A stretch of DNA of 39,153 nucleotides from Cardiobacteriales bacterium. GTDB taxonomy: Bacteria > Pseudomonadota > Gammaproteobacteria > Cardiobacteriales > Wohlfahrtiimonadaceae. The position numbers and the translations under genes were made by a program. Position 1 is the first letter of the stretch. Each line of letters starts with the position of its first letter. Positions 15,745 to 24,511 of the stretch are shown in pieces. The stretch is taken from contig JASLFR010000039.1 of NCBI GenBank assembly GCA_030150565.1, forward strand, positions 1 to 39,153. The letters are read 5' to 3'. The notes under the pieces are model-generated. The model ran no database searches. It was given only the letters and a program-made list of their open reading frames with translations, and was not told where the DNA came from.

Positions 15745-15951
15745 ATGCGTCTATTCAAATTTATCTCTCCCCTTCTCCTAATACTGATTGTTACAGGTTG
15801 CGCCACCAATAATTACCAAACCAACTTCAGTGAAAATGAAGTATACGGCTCGATTCGTTATGGCTATCAACACTCCTCTAAAAGCGGTTCAACCACTATC
15901 TCAAGCAGTAATGGCAATAATTACATCGGGATTCAGAGAACAAAAAAATAG
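15745..15951 (+). CDS. Small lipoprotein, function unknown
   Basis: A 68-residue protein with a lipoprotein signal peptide: basic MRLFKF, hydrophobic core, and lipobox IVTGC with lipidated C19. The mature part is only about 50 residues, rich in S, N, G and Y, with no recognised domain. I start at the ATG at 15745, six bases after AAGGG. A longer in-frame TTG start at 15712 falls inside the rpsU terminator and adds a second basic stretch, so it is rejected. Residue +2 after the cysteine is Ala, so outer-membrane sorting is expected in a gammaproteobacterium. Its promoter is not evident; read-through from rpsU is possible. Confidence 0.65.
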   Translation: MRLFKFISPLLLILIVTGCATNNYQTNFSENEVYGSIRYGYQHSSKSGSTTISSSNGNNYIGIQRTKK

Positions 15952-15970
15952 AGCGCTATTTATATAGCGC
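15942..15970 (-). terminator. Intrinsic terminator of the sdh operon
   Basis: GCGCTAT/ATAGCGC with a four-base loop, followed on the minus strand by TCTATTTTTTT. It lies about 35 bases past the sdhB stop and overlaps the last codons of the convergent small lipoprotein gene. Confidence 0.75.
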
Positions 15971-16003
15971 CCTACTCTTCTAAGATCTAAACCCAAATCA
16001 ATA

Positions 16004-16780
16004 TCAATGACGGGCAACCATTAACTTCTTAATCTCAGCGATCGCCTTTGCTGGATTCAATCCTTTTGGACAAGTATTGGTACAGTTCATAATAGTATGA
16101 CAACGGTAGAGCTTAAAAGGATCCTCTAAAGCATCCAAACGCTCACCTGTAAACTCATCACGACTATCAGAGATAAAACGATACGCTTGTAGAAGTACCG
16201 CAGGACCTAGATACTTATCTGAGTTCCACCAATAGCTTGGGCAGGATGTTGAACATGAAGCACAAAGGATGCACTCATAAGCTCCATCAATTTTGCGGCG
16301 CTCTTCAATAGATTGAAGACGCTCACGGGGTGGATTAGGTGTCTCACTCTGTAACCACGGTTTAATCGATGCATACTGAGCATAAAAGTGTGTTAAATCA
16401 GGAACAAGATCCTTAATCACTTCCATATGAGGAAGAGGATTAACCACAACCTCCGCTCCATCGATATCTTCAATCGCTTTAGTACACGCTAATGTATTTG
16501 TTCCACCGATATTCATAGCGCACGAACCACACACACCCTCACGGCATGAACGGCGCAAAGTAAGTGTTGGGTCAATATTATTTTTAATATAGAGTAGTGC
16601 ATCTAAAATCATTGGACCACACTGATCTAAATCGACCTCATAACGATCATAACGGGGATTCTGCCCATCATCAGGATTCCAGCGATAGACTCTGAAAACG
16701 CGTTTGTTCGTCGCCTTCTCATCTTTGTAATACTCACCCTCTCTAATAATAGAGTTTGCGGGTAATTTAAACTCAGCCAT
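16004..16780 (-). CDS. sdhB: Succinate dehydrogenase iron-sulfur subunit
   Basis: A 258-residue subunit carrying electrons from the flavin of SdhA to ubiquinone. Ligands of the [2Fe-2S] cluster are C79, C84, C87 and C99. The C-terminal domain has C170, C173, C176 and C180 (CILCASCSTSCP) and C227, C233 and C237 (CHTIMNCTNTC) for the [4Fe-4S] and [3Fe-4S] clusters. All ligands are present. It is the last gene of sdhCDAB, 68 bases after sdhA, and is followed by a terminator, so sucAB and sdhE are not part of this transcript. The N terminus is about 20 residues longer than in E. coli, as in many mitochondrial-like SdhB proteins. Confidence 0.97.
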   Translation of the reverse strand: MAEFKLPANSIIREGEYYKDEKATNKRVFRVYRWNPDDGQNPRYDRYEVDLDQCGPMILDALLYIKNNIDPTLTLRRSCREGVCGSCAMNIGGTNTLACTKAIEDIDGAEVVVNPLPHMEVIKDLVPDLTHFYAQYASIKPWLQSETPNPPRERLQSIEERRKIDGAYECILCASCSTSCPSYWWNSDKYLGPAVLLQAYRFISDSRDEFTGERLDALEDPFKLYRCHTIMNCTNTCPKGLNPAKAIAEIKKLMVARH

Positions 16781-16848
16781 AATAAATTTATTCCTTTACT
16801 CGTTGTTAAATGTAGAGAAAGAGAGCATGAAGCTCTCCCTCTAAATCA

Positions 16849-18648
16849 TTAATAGACGCGCTCTTGTGGTTCAATATACTCAACTTCATCCGTCAATGTA
16901 TAGGTATGAACAGGACGATAATCAAAGCGTACTTCACCATCTTCAGATAACCACGAATAAGTATGCTTCATCCACTGCTCATCATCACGCTTTGGATAAT
17001 CTTCACGAGCGTGCGCACCACGAGATTCCGTACGATTATAAGCAGATTTAACTGTTGTCATCGCACAGACTAAAAGATTTGAGAGCTCTAACGTTTCAAC
17101 TAAATCTGAGTTCCAAATTAAGCTGCGATCATGAACTTTAATATCTTTAAAGTCATTAAACGCCTCTTCAACACGCTTGATTCCATCTCTGAGCGTCTCT
17201 TCCATACGGAATACTGCAACATCTTCTTGCATTGCACGCTGCATCTTATCGCGAAGTTCTGCAGTTGGGATAGAGCCATCTGCATGACGAATCTTATCGA
17301 AACGATCTAAAATACGGATGATCTCATCAGTATCTAAATCACGCTGATCCGCATTTGGCTCAAGAATTTCAGCACAACGATTCGCCGCCGCACGTCCAAA
17401 TACAACTAAGTCTAGAAGCGAGTTAGAACCTAAACGATTCGCACCATGTACAGAGACACACGCCGCTTCCCCAATCGCCATTAAGCCAGGAACAACCGCA
17501 TCTGGATCTCCATCACGCATCGTTACAACTTCACCATGGTAATTCGTTGGAACACCACCCATGTTGTAGTGAACAGTAGGAATGACAGGAATCGGCTCTT
17601 TCGTTACATCAACGCCCGCAAAAATACGTGCACTCTCTGCAATACTTGGGAGACGCTCTTCAATCACCTCAGGGCCTAAATGCTCAAGATGGAGATAGAT
17701 ATGATCTTTACGAGGACCAACTCCACGCCCCTCACGAATCTCAATCAACATTGAGCGAGAGACAACATCACGCGATGCTAAATCCTTAGCTGAAGGTGCA
17801 TAACGCTCCATAAAGCGCTCACCGTTTGAGTTGGTTAAATATCCACCCTCACCACGAACACCCTCTGTAATTAGACAGCCTGCGCCGTAAATACCTGTTG
17901 GGTGGAATTGAACAAACTCCATATCTTGGAGTGGAAGGCCGGCACGAGCCACCATCCCATTTCCATCACCTGTACACGTATGAGCAGAAGTTGCAGAGAA
18001 GTACGCTCGACCATAACCACCTGTCGCTAATACAACCATCTGCGCACGGAATACATGCATCGTACCTTCAGCAAGGTTCCAAGCAACAACACCGCGACAC
18101 TCACCATCTTCCATGATGAGATCGAGTGCAAAATACTCAATATAGAATTCAGCATTATGCTTTAGTGATTGCTGATAAAGTGTGTGCAGCATCGCATGCC
18201 CTGTTCTATCTGCAGCTGCGCACGTTCTTTGCGCTTGCCCTTCACCAAAATTGGTCGTCATACCACCAAAAGGGCGCTGATAAATTTTTCCATCTTCTGT
18301 ACGTGAGAAAGGCAGACCATAATGCTCAAGCTCTAAAATGGATGGAATCGCCTCACGACACATATATTCGATCGCATCTTGATCCCCTAACCAGTCTGAC
18401 CCTTTAACCGTGTCATACATGTGCCAGCGCCAATCATCCTCACCCATATTTCCAAGAGCAGCAGAAACCCCACCTTGCGCTGCAACTGTGTGTGAACGAG
18501 TAGGGAAGACTTTAGTAACACACGCTGTCTTAAACCCTTTTTCCGCCATTCCAAGCGTTGCACGTAATCCAGCACCACCTGCACCTACAACAACTACGTC
18601 ATAGACATGCTCTTCGATTTTATAATCTTTATACTCTTTTAAATTCAT
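16849..18648 (-). CDS. sdhA: Succinate dehydrogenase flavoprotein subunit
   Basis: A 599-residue FAD subunit that oxidises succinate to fumarate on the cytoplasmic face of the inner membrane. The dinucleotide-binding motif VVGAGGAGLRA is at about 20-30, and H53 in RSHTVAAQGG is the expected site of covalent FAD attachment. The FHPTGIYGAGCLITEGVRGEGG block and the active-site segment HGANRLGSNSLLDLVVFGR are intact. Length is typical. Located between sdhD (62 bases upstream) and sdhB. The ribosome binding site is weak (AAAG), so translation may rely on the upstream sdhD coupling or on an AT-rich leader. Confidence 0.97.
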   Translation of the reverse strand: MNLKEYKDYKIEEHVYDVVVVGAGGAGLRATLGMAEKGFKTACVTKVFPTRSHTVAAQGGVSAALGNMGEDDWRWHMYDTVKGSDWLGDQDAIEYMCREAIPSILELEHYGLPFSRTEDGKIYQRPFGGMTTNFGEGQAQRTCAAADRTGHAMLHTLYQQSLKHNAEFYIEYFALDLIMEDGECRGVVAWNLAEGTMHVFRAQMVVLATGGYGRAYFSATSAHTCTGDGNGMVARAGLPLQDMEFVQFHPTGIYGAGCLITEGVRGEGGYLTNSNGERFMERYAPSAKDLASRDVVSRSMLIEIREGRGVGPRKDHIYLHLEHLGPEVIEERLPSIAESARIFAGVDVTKEPIPVIPTVHYNMGGVPTNYHGEVVTMRDGDPDAVVPGLMAIGEAACVSVHGANRLGSNSLLDLVVFGRAAANRCAEILEPNADQRDLDTDEIIRILDRFDKIRHADGSIPTAELRDKMQRAMQEDVAVFRMEETLRDGIKRVEEAFNDFKDIKVHDRSLIWNSDLVETLELSNLLVCAMTTVKSAYNRTESRGAHAREDYPKRDDEQWMKHTYSWLSEDGEVRFDYRPVHTYTLTDEVEYIEPQERVY

Positions 18649-18710
18649 TTTACTTTAAACCTTACTATTTTAATTACGCTCTAAGAAATTACTTACGATC
18701 TAATGAGATA

Positions 18711-19106
18711 TTAGAGCCGAATAGCAATCTTTAAGATCGCAATAACTGCAACTAAAGCGAAGAGCACTAAGAGTGATTTAAACACTGTCATCAGTGCAAG
18801 ACGACGACCTACACGGCTGACATAGTCATCTGCAACCGCTTGTATCCCCACAATTCCATGGTACGTTCCTACGACAATAAGAGCGATGAGAAGCGCTGCA
18901 TTAATCGGTGAACCGATCCATGTAGTCACCTCACCAAAACCTTGATTGATATAGTATGCAAAAGAGAAGGAGAACCAGATGAAGAGCACGGCTAAAATAA
19001 CTGCTGAAATCTTCTGATTTAACCAGCTACGCGATCCGCTCTTTGCAGAACCAAGCCCCTTCACTCTTCCTAGCGGTGATTGATGTTCTCTATTTCCACT
19101 CATCAT
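18711..19106 (-). CDS. sdhD: Succinate dehydrogenase membrane anchor subunit
   Basis: A 131-residue membrane protein with three helices (about 34-52, 65-82 and 104-128) that, with SdhC, anchors the enzyme, binds haem b and forms the quinone site. The haem ligand histidine and the following DDY of the quinone pocket are seen in GTYHGIVGIQAVADDY. An AGGAG that overlaps the sdhC stop precedes two adjacent ATG codons; the second (19103) has the better spacing, so the mature start may be one codon later. It begins seven bases after sdhC. Confidence 0.93.
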   Translation of the reverse strand: MMSGNREHQSPLGRVKGLGSAKSGSRSWLNQKISAVILAVLFIWFSFSFAYYINQGFGEVTTWIGSPINAALLIALIVVGTYHGIVGIQAVADDYVSRVGRRLALMTVFKSLLVLFALVAVIAILKIAIRL

Positions 19107-19113
19107 TTAACTC

Positions 19114-19533
19114 CTATGAAAAAAAGCCAACCGCTAAGATAGCGATCGCTAAAAGAGGGGCACAAATCTGTACCAACGCTGCCGATTTTTTCGCCTCAGG
19201 GATTGTTAACCCCCTCCCCATATCCCAAAAGAGGTGGCGAATACCGTTACAGAAGTGATAACACGCTGCAAAAGTACCAATCACAACGAAGATCATTACA
19301 AACCAGTTTGTTAAGAAGCTCTGCATCTTAGCGAGGGAGTTAGGCCCACCTGCCGCTGCAATCAACCATGCAGCAACTACCAATAGAATGAAGACCAGTG
19401 AAATTCCCGACAAACGATGAAGAAAACTCATCACTGATGTGATTTGAAACTTATAGCCCTTTCCATACCCATTCGCTAGCTGCCCTTTGGTCGCTAACAT
19501 AAAGGGGGAGATTGGCCGCTTACCCTGACTCAT
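19114..19533 (-). CDS. sdhC: Succinate dehydrogenase cytochrome b556 subunit
   Basis: A 139-residue membrane subunit, the first gene of sdhCDAB. The family signatures are present: SVMSFLHRLSG at the start of the first helix, which contributes to the quinone site, and HFCNGIRHLFWDMG in the second, which contains the haem ligand region. Three hydrophobic helices are visible at about 40-60, 73-92 and 115-137. GGAGG lies four bases before the ATG. The 137 bases upstream contain no gene and should hold the operon promoter; a TTGAAA/CAAAAT pair is present on the minus strand but is weak. No ArcA or Fur site was recognised. Confidence 0.95.
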   Translation of the reverse strand: MSQGKRPISPFMLATKGQLANGYGKGYKFQITSVMSFLHRLSGISLVFILLVVAAWLIAAAGGPNSLAKMQSFLTNWFVMIFVVIGTFAACYHFCNGIRHLFWDMGRGLTIPEAKKSAALVQICAPLLAIAILAVGFFS

Positions 19534-19670
19534 AATGCCTCCGTTTTGAAAATGAAGTCGTAAAAAATGCCGTGTGCAACGGTGATCATTTTGCCAACAT
19601 ACTGGTAAAATTTCAACTCCACACTACCAAACCACTACGAAAAGAGGAGAATCGCTAAATTACTCCATTT

Positions 19671-21638
19671 TTACGAGCGTTCCAACGCTTCTATAGGGGC
19701 TAAATCGGCCGCCCGTTTTGCAGGAAAATAGCCAAAAAGAATCCCTATTAAGAAGGAGGAGAAGAAGGCTAAAATAATCGAAAGTGGGGAAAAACTTAAC
19801 GCGATAGAATCCCCCGCACTCTGATTCACTAACGCCCCAATAGAGAGCGCAAAGGCAAGACCAATCACCCCTCCCAAGATACAGACGAGAATCGATTCAA
19901 TTAAAAATTGTTGAGAGACATCGCTCTTACGCGCCCCAACTGCCATCCTCATCCCGATCTCTTTTGTGCGCTCAGCTACCGATACCAACATAATATTCAT
20001 CACCCCAATCCCCCCTACAAGGAGCGAAATGAGCGCGATGGATGTAATAAGGATGCGCATCACAAGCGTCGTCGACTCGATGGTTTCCCGAATTGTATCG
20101 GCATTAAAGATGAAGAAATCCTTCTTCCCATGAAGTTGCATCATAATGTCGGTAATCGCCTGCTCTGCAAGCTTAATATTGATCTCATCTTTTACCCGCA
20201 CAGTAATATTGCGCAAAGATGATTGACCGAGCATCCGCTTCATCGCAGTTGAGTAAGGGATCCAGATCGTCATATTTCCACTCGATCCCCCCATCCCTTC
20301 CGCTTTCGACTTTGCTACCCCAATCACCCGCACAGGCAGATGATTGAGCATGATTACCTCACCGATCGGATCTCCACCATTAGGAAAGAGCGTATCGACA
20401 CTATTGAGATCCAACACCGCTTCAAGCGCAAGTGTCGCTTCACTCACCTCATTAAAAGCGACCCCCTGAATCAATTCATACCCTTGAACATCAAAAAACT
20501 GATGCCCAACCCCCTGAATTGAAGCATTGACTGCTGAGATATTTTGGTAACGCACTCCCGTTGAGGTGGAGACAACTGGCGTCACACTATGGATAAAGGG
20601 TTGCTGCTGCAGCACTCGCACATCGCTCGGTTTTAATGATTGAATTCTCCCCGAACGCCGATCTCCAAAACCACTTCCTGGATAGATGGTTAATGTACTT
20701 GTCCCCATTGCATTGATATTTTCGAGAATCTTCTCTGTCGATCCCTTTCCTAAAGCGATTACTAACACTACAGAAGCGATACCGATAATAATTCCAAGCA
20801 TCGTTAAAAAGGTGCGCATCCGCTGCATCGACATCGAGATAATCGCCATATTAAACGCATTAAAAAAGCGTTGCAGAATAAGGGAGTAAGCGTTGCTCTT
20901 CTTAAATCGCTTAGGCGCACTTGCCCCCTCTAATTGAGATTCACGATTGAGCCGATCATCAATAATAAGCCCATCTTTAATCTCAATGATTCGATCTGCG
21001 TGCGCTGCAACCTCTTCATCATGCGTCACCATAATGACGGTGTGCCCCGCTTCATTTAACTCTTTAAGAATCTCTAAGACCGCTTTTCCACTCTCACTAT
21101 CGAGCGCGCCTGTCGGTTCATCCGCTAAGATAATCTCCCCACCATTCATAAGCGCACGAGCAATACTGACACGCTGCTGCTGCCCTCCAGAGAGCTGCGT
21201 TGGGTAATAATCGGCTCGCTCTTCAAGCCCAAGCGATTGGAGCAACGCTTGCGCCCTTTCACTCCGCTCCTTTGGAGGCATTCCATAATAGATGGCGGGC
21301 ATCTCCACATTCCCTTTAGCCGTTAAGGTATTGAGAAGATGGTAACGCTGAAAGATAAAGCCGAAATGCTCACGACGAAGTTGCGCCAACTCATCATCAC
21401 TATATTCAGAGATATCGCGCCCTTTAAAGTGATAACGCCCCGCTGAGCGCTCATCTAGCCCCCCGATCAGGTTCATCAAAGTCGACTTACCTGAACCAGA
21501 AGCCCCCATAATCGCAATAAATTCCCCTTGATGGATCGTAAGATCAATCCCTTTAAGGACATCAACAGTTAATTCTCCCGCCTGAAAGGAGCGATAAATC
21601 CCCTCCAATTGAATGAGCGGCTCTCTCTTTTTCTCCAT
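19671..21638 (-). CDS. macB: MacB-type ABC transporter, ATPase-permease
   Basis: A 655-residue protein combining an N-terminal ATPase with a four-helix MacB permease. Walker A GASGSGKST is at 45-53, the signature LSGGQQQR near 148, and Walker B IILADEPTGALDSESG follows. After a linker come one membrane helix near 275, a large periplasmic domain (about 295-525) and three C-terminal helices including VGGIGVMNIMLVSVAERTKEIGMR, a hallmark of the family. MacB drives mechanotransmission through MacA and a TolC-like duct to expel macrolides, heat-stable toxins or lipopeptides from the periplasm. The start overlaps the macA stop by one base (TAATG). No tolC gene lies nearby. Confidence 0.93.
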   Translation of the reverse strand: MEKKREPLIQLEGIYRSFQAGELTVDVLKGIDLTIHQGEFIAIMGASGSGKSTLMNLIGGLDERSAGRYHFKGRDISEYSDDELAQLRREHFGFIFQRYHLLNTLTAKGNVEMPAIYYGMPPKERSERAQALLQSLGLEERADYYPTQLSGGQQQRVSIARALMNGGEIILADEPTGALDSESGKAVLEILKELNEAGHTVIMVTHDEEVAAHADRIIEIKDGLIIDDRLNRESQLEGASAPKRFKKSNAYSLILQRFFNAFNMAIISMSMQRMRTFLTMLGIIIGIASVVLVIALGKGSTEKILENINAMGTSTLTIYPGSGFGDRRSGRIQSLKPSDVRVLQQQPFIHSVTPVVSTSTGVRYQNISAVNASIQGVGHQFFDVQGYELIQGVAFNEVSEATLALEAVLDLNSVDTLFPNGGDPIGEVIMLNHLPVRVIGVAKSKAEGMGGSSGNMTIWIPYSTAMKRMLGQSSLRNITVRVKDEINIKLAEQAITDIMMQLHGKKDFFIFNADTIRETIESTTLVMRILITSIALISLLVGGIGVMNIMLVSVAERTKEIGMRMAVGARKSDVSQQFLIESILVCILGGVIGLAFALSIGALVNQSAGDSIALSFSPLSIILAFFSSFLIGILFGYFPAKRAADLAPIEALERS

Positions 21639-22843
21639 TATCGGCGCCCTCTTGGAATCGCTCTAGGGTGAGAGATTCCACCCCCCACCTTCTGATCGAG
21701 CAGCTCATAAGTCACCACCTCTTCCCCTTCACTCAACCCAGAGATCACCTCGGTTGAGACATTATTAGAGATTCCAAGTTCAACCTCACGTGGCTCGATG
21801 CTCTCCCCCTTTTTCACCCAGACGATCGCTCTCCCTCTCTCCACAGATGGGGCTTCAAATCCGCTCGGCTGAAAACGGGTCGCCATTGAGGGGATCATCA
21901 AAACATCTCTCGCCTCATTAGTGATGAGATAGAGCTGAGCAGTCATATCGATATAGAACTTCCCTTCACTATTCTCAACATCAAATAGTCCGTTGTAGTA
22001 GATCGCCTCCCCCACATTATTCGCTGTATTACCCACTAAAGTATTTTGAAAGGTCTCTGTTGCGGGCTCAACTTGGCGCAAAACCGCTTCATACTTTCGA
22101 TTTGGCTCCCCCAAGATGGTGAAATAGGCACGCATCCCCTCTCTCACTTTTGTAATATCAGCTTCTGAAATTTGCGCTTTAATGGTCATCATCGAAAGAT
22201 CTGCAATCTTTACAAGCGTAGGGGCCGATTGTACGGCGTTCACCGTCTGCCCCTCTTTTACAATCTTCGCAACAATGGTCCCATCAATGGGGGAGCGAAT
22301 TTTAGTGTAGGAGAGATTCAGGTTAGCAGTATCAAGTGCGATCTGTGCCTGATCCACCTGCGCTGTTAACGCCTCTAACTCCGCCTCTAAGACTTTAAGA
22401 TTCGCTTCAGCTAGATCGAGATCTGATTGTGTGGTTGCCCCCCCTTTAATGAGCCGTTTTTGCCGCTCATAATTGATGCGTGCATTGATTAACTGAGCCT
22501 CTTTCGCCACTTTTGAGGAGATGCTATTTTTAAGGCGCGCCTCACTATCCTTCACATTATTCTGTTGTGGAAGGTCATCGATCTCTACAATCAACTCCCC
22601 CTTCTTCACCCGATCCCCAAGAGCGACATGCATCTTCTGAATCTGCCCTGATACCTGCGCCCCGACATCTACCTGTTGAGAAGCTTCCAATTTTCCATCC
22701 GCCAAGATATTGACCTCAAGATCCCCCCGCTTCACCGCCTCGCTTAGATAGAGTGCCCCCACTTTTGGTTTAAAAGCGAGATAAGCTAAACCGATCGCCA
22801 CCACGATTATTAGAAGAATTAAGATACCTTTTTTTCGTTTCAT
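21638..22843 (-). CDS. macA: MacA-type periplasmic adaptor of an efflux pump
   Basis: A 401-residue membrane-fusion protein. Residues 5-25 form the N-terminal membrane anchor, after which the two halves of a lipoyl domain (VDVGAQVSGQIQKMHVALGD and SPIDGTIVAKIVKEGQTV) bracket a coiled-coil hairpin at about 100-175. Beta-barrel and membrane-proximal domains follow (to about 395). Together with MacB and an outer-membrane TolC partner it forms a tripartite pump. I start at the ATG at 22843; an in-frame TTG at 22855 is not well placed relative to a ribosome binding site, and the only GAGAG lies twelve bases upstream of the ATG, so the start is uncertain. Confidence 0.9.
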   Translation of the reverse strand: MKRKKGILILLIIVVAIGLAYLAFKPKVGALYLSEAVKRGDLEVNILADGKLEASQQVDVGAQVSGQIQKMHVALGDRVKKGELIVEIDDLPQQNNVKDSEARLKNSISSKVAKEAQLINARINYERQKRLIKGGATTQSDLDLAEANLKVLEAELEALTAQVDQAQIALDTANLNLSYTKIRSPIDGTIVAKIVKEGQTVNAVQSAPTLVKIADLSMMTIKAQISEADITKVREGMRAYFTILGEPNRKYEAVLRQVEPATETFQNTLVGNTANNVGEAIYYNGLFDVENSEGKFYIDMTAQLYLITNEARDVLMIPSMATRFQPSGFEAPSVERGRAIVWVKKGESIEPREVELGISNNVSTEVISGLSEGEEVVTYELLDQKVGGGISHPRAIPRGRR

Positions 22844-23002
22844 CAAAATGTTCAACTCTCTATATCAAGAAATATGCTCATTAAGCGCCATTGTTGCCAC
22901 TCAATTGTAAAATTGTGTCAGGGGTACTCTACTCGCAGAAAAGGGGATCTCCCGTTATAATCGGACTCTTTCCCCTACCGCCTACTGATGGAGACCCAAT
23001 CG

Positions 23003-23401
23003 ATGCCTATTATAATCTTTATCGCCCTAATTACCCTCATTGTTACCATACTTATTCTCTATTTTCAGAGGCGTATCGCTCTACTTAAAAGGGAGCAGCT
23101 CGCTCTCTATCTTGAAGAGCTAGAAGGGCTCGATCAGCGTCATGCGGAGCTTCTCCATCTCCAATCATGCAGTGATGCTGAGTATGAAGCGCACGCTAAA
23201 GTCCTAAAAGCGGAACTTAAAAGTGAGACGGAAGATTCCAAAAAAGTTGCTCTCTATGAGACGCTCGCTCAACTTGAAGAGGAGCAGAGGGCTCAAAATG
23301 AGGATTTTGGAGCGCTGCGCTCCTCGCTTGAATCAAAAATAGAGCACATTCTTGATCAGATTGAGCGAATCGATCCAAAGATCGCTGCATCGTGGCGTTA
23401 A
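23003..23401 (+). CDS. Membrane-anchored coiled-coil protein, unknown function
   Basis: A 132-residue protein with one N-terminal membrane helix (about 2-21) and a long charged, leucine- and glutamate-rich region (about 25-125) that reads as coiled coil. The topology would place the coil in the cytoplasm, since the helix is followed by RR and KR. I chose the ATG at 23003 because GGAGA lies eight bases upstream; an in-frame ATG at 22988 lacks a site. It is divergent from macA, with a TATAAT at 22956-22961. It has no recognised family. It precedes another unknown gene by about 60 bases and could be co-transcribed with it. Confidence 0.65.
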   Translation: MPIIIFIALITLIVTILILYFQRRIALLKREQLALYLEELEGLDQRHAELLHLQSCSDAEYEAHAKVLKAELKSETEDSKKVALYETLAQLEEEQRAQNEDFGALRSSLESKIEHILDQIERIDPKIAASWR

Positions 23402-23462
23402 TATTCTATTAACCTGCTATCTTTAACCCAACTCCATTTATCATCATTCCATGAGGTTTATT

Positions 23463-24377
23463 GTGAAGAGAGAAGAACGCACCTTAACTGCGCTAGATTT
23501 AGCCCTTGTGATTCAACATCGTGAGAAGAGCGATGAAGAGAACCCCCATTATCTCAATAAAGAGAAGAGCACAGAGCTTTTACAACTGATTGGACAAGCG
23601 ATGGCGACCGAATATCCCGACATTGCTAAGAGTGGTTTGATCGGCGTTGGCTCCATCTACCATCTAAATCAGATCATTCGCCCCAATTTCCCCCTCTTCA
23701 CCCAGCTCTTTGAGCTCGCTAAAATCCGTTTTCGCCCCAATAACTTCAAACCCGCTATTATCGGCATAGGGACAGATCAACCCCACTTTGAGATTGATCT
23801 TTTCAATAGAGAGAGCACCGATTTTAAAGAGGTGTTGCAGGTACTTCCCCTCCTCTCGATCTTGCCAAATGAACCTGAGTCGGTCGCCCTTTTTGAGGAG
23901 CTTGAGCGCTCACTCATCACAAAGACTCACCTTAGCCAGACACTCGTTACCTTTGTGGAGCGGGAGTTCAATATTGAGGTGGAGAATATCAGCCTCGTGA
24001 CGCTTGGGGATCTCAATGGGCTCTTCGCCTCACAGCTGATTCAAATTGGGCTTGAAGAGCTCTGGAATATTATGCAAGCGGTGATCTTCAATCTCGATGA
24101 GTTAATTACAACACTTGGTAGCGGGCATACCCTCTACTGGAAGCATGATGAGGTGGCGATTCTGCTCCCCCATCAATCGATCTATAGTGAAGCGATGAAG
24201 GATTACAACCAATCTTACGAGATGTTTCAACTCACCACTCGCCGTTTAACCCATCTCTTTAAAACTCATAAGATTCCCTACCAAGAGTGCACCCTCTTCA
24301 ACCCCCAACTCTTCCAAAAAGAGATCACAATCGAAAAGGCAAAAGAGGCATTAAATCAACATATTAAAGCGCTATAA
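23463..24377 (+). CDS. Hypothetical 304-residue cytoplasmic protein
   Basis: Soluble protein with no signal peptide or membrane segment and no recognised domain. Predicted content is mixed: helices at the N terminus (to about 60), a strand-rich middle, and a helical C terminus (from about 240). There is no Walker motif, metal cluster or nuclease motif. Start: the GTG at 23463 has GAGG six bases upstream, while the in-frame ATG at 23451 overlaps that site and has none of its own; if the ATG is used the protein is 308 residues. It is flanked by another unknown gene and by a stable nested hairpin after its stop. No function is proposed. Confidence 0.6.
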   Translation: MKREERTLTALDLALVIQHREKSDEENPHYLNKEKSTELLQLIGQAMATEYPDIAKSGLIGVGSIYHLNQIIRPNFPLFTQLFELAKIRFRPNNFKPAIIGIGTDQPHFEIDLFNRESTDFKEVLQVLPLLSILPNEPESVALFEELERSLITKTHLSQTLVTFVEREFNIEVENISLVTLGDLNGLFASQLIQIGLEELWNIMQAVIFNLDELITTLGSGHTLYWKHDEVAILLPHQSIYSEAMKDYNQSYEMFQLTTRRLTHLFKTHKIPYQECTLFNPQLFQKEITIEKAKEALNQHIKAL

Positions 24378-24394
24378 TTGCTTTTTTAGATAGA

Positions 24395-24442
24395 GGGGAA
24401 CGCTCCCATTTTTTCATTAAATGGGGAAATAGCGCTTTCCCC
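24395..24442. terminator. Nested hairpin, probable terminator region
   Basis: An outer pair GGGGAA.CGCT / AGCG.CTTTCCCC encloses an inner perfect stem CCCATTT/AAATGGG (24405-24411 and 24419-24425). A short T-rich tract follows on the plus strand. It lies between an unknown gene and a secreted-protein gene and probably ends the former transcript, though the T run is poor for a classical terminator. Confidence 0.5.
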
Positions 24443-24511
24443 TTTCCATTCACTCTCCCTCTGTTATAGTGAATTCACATCAAGAATAAAACCAACAAGG
24501 AGAGATGAAAA

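Noticed and set aside
15745..15951. Small lipoprotein as cargo of the Slam protein
   Set aside because: Its mature part is only about 50 residues with no barrel domain, and it is 21 kb away from the Slam gene.
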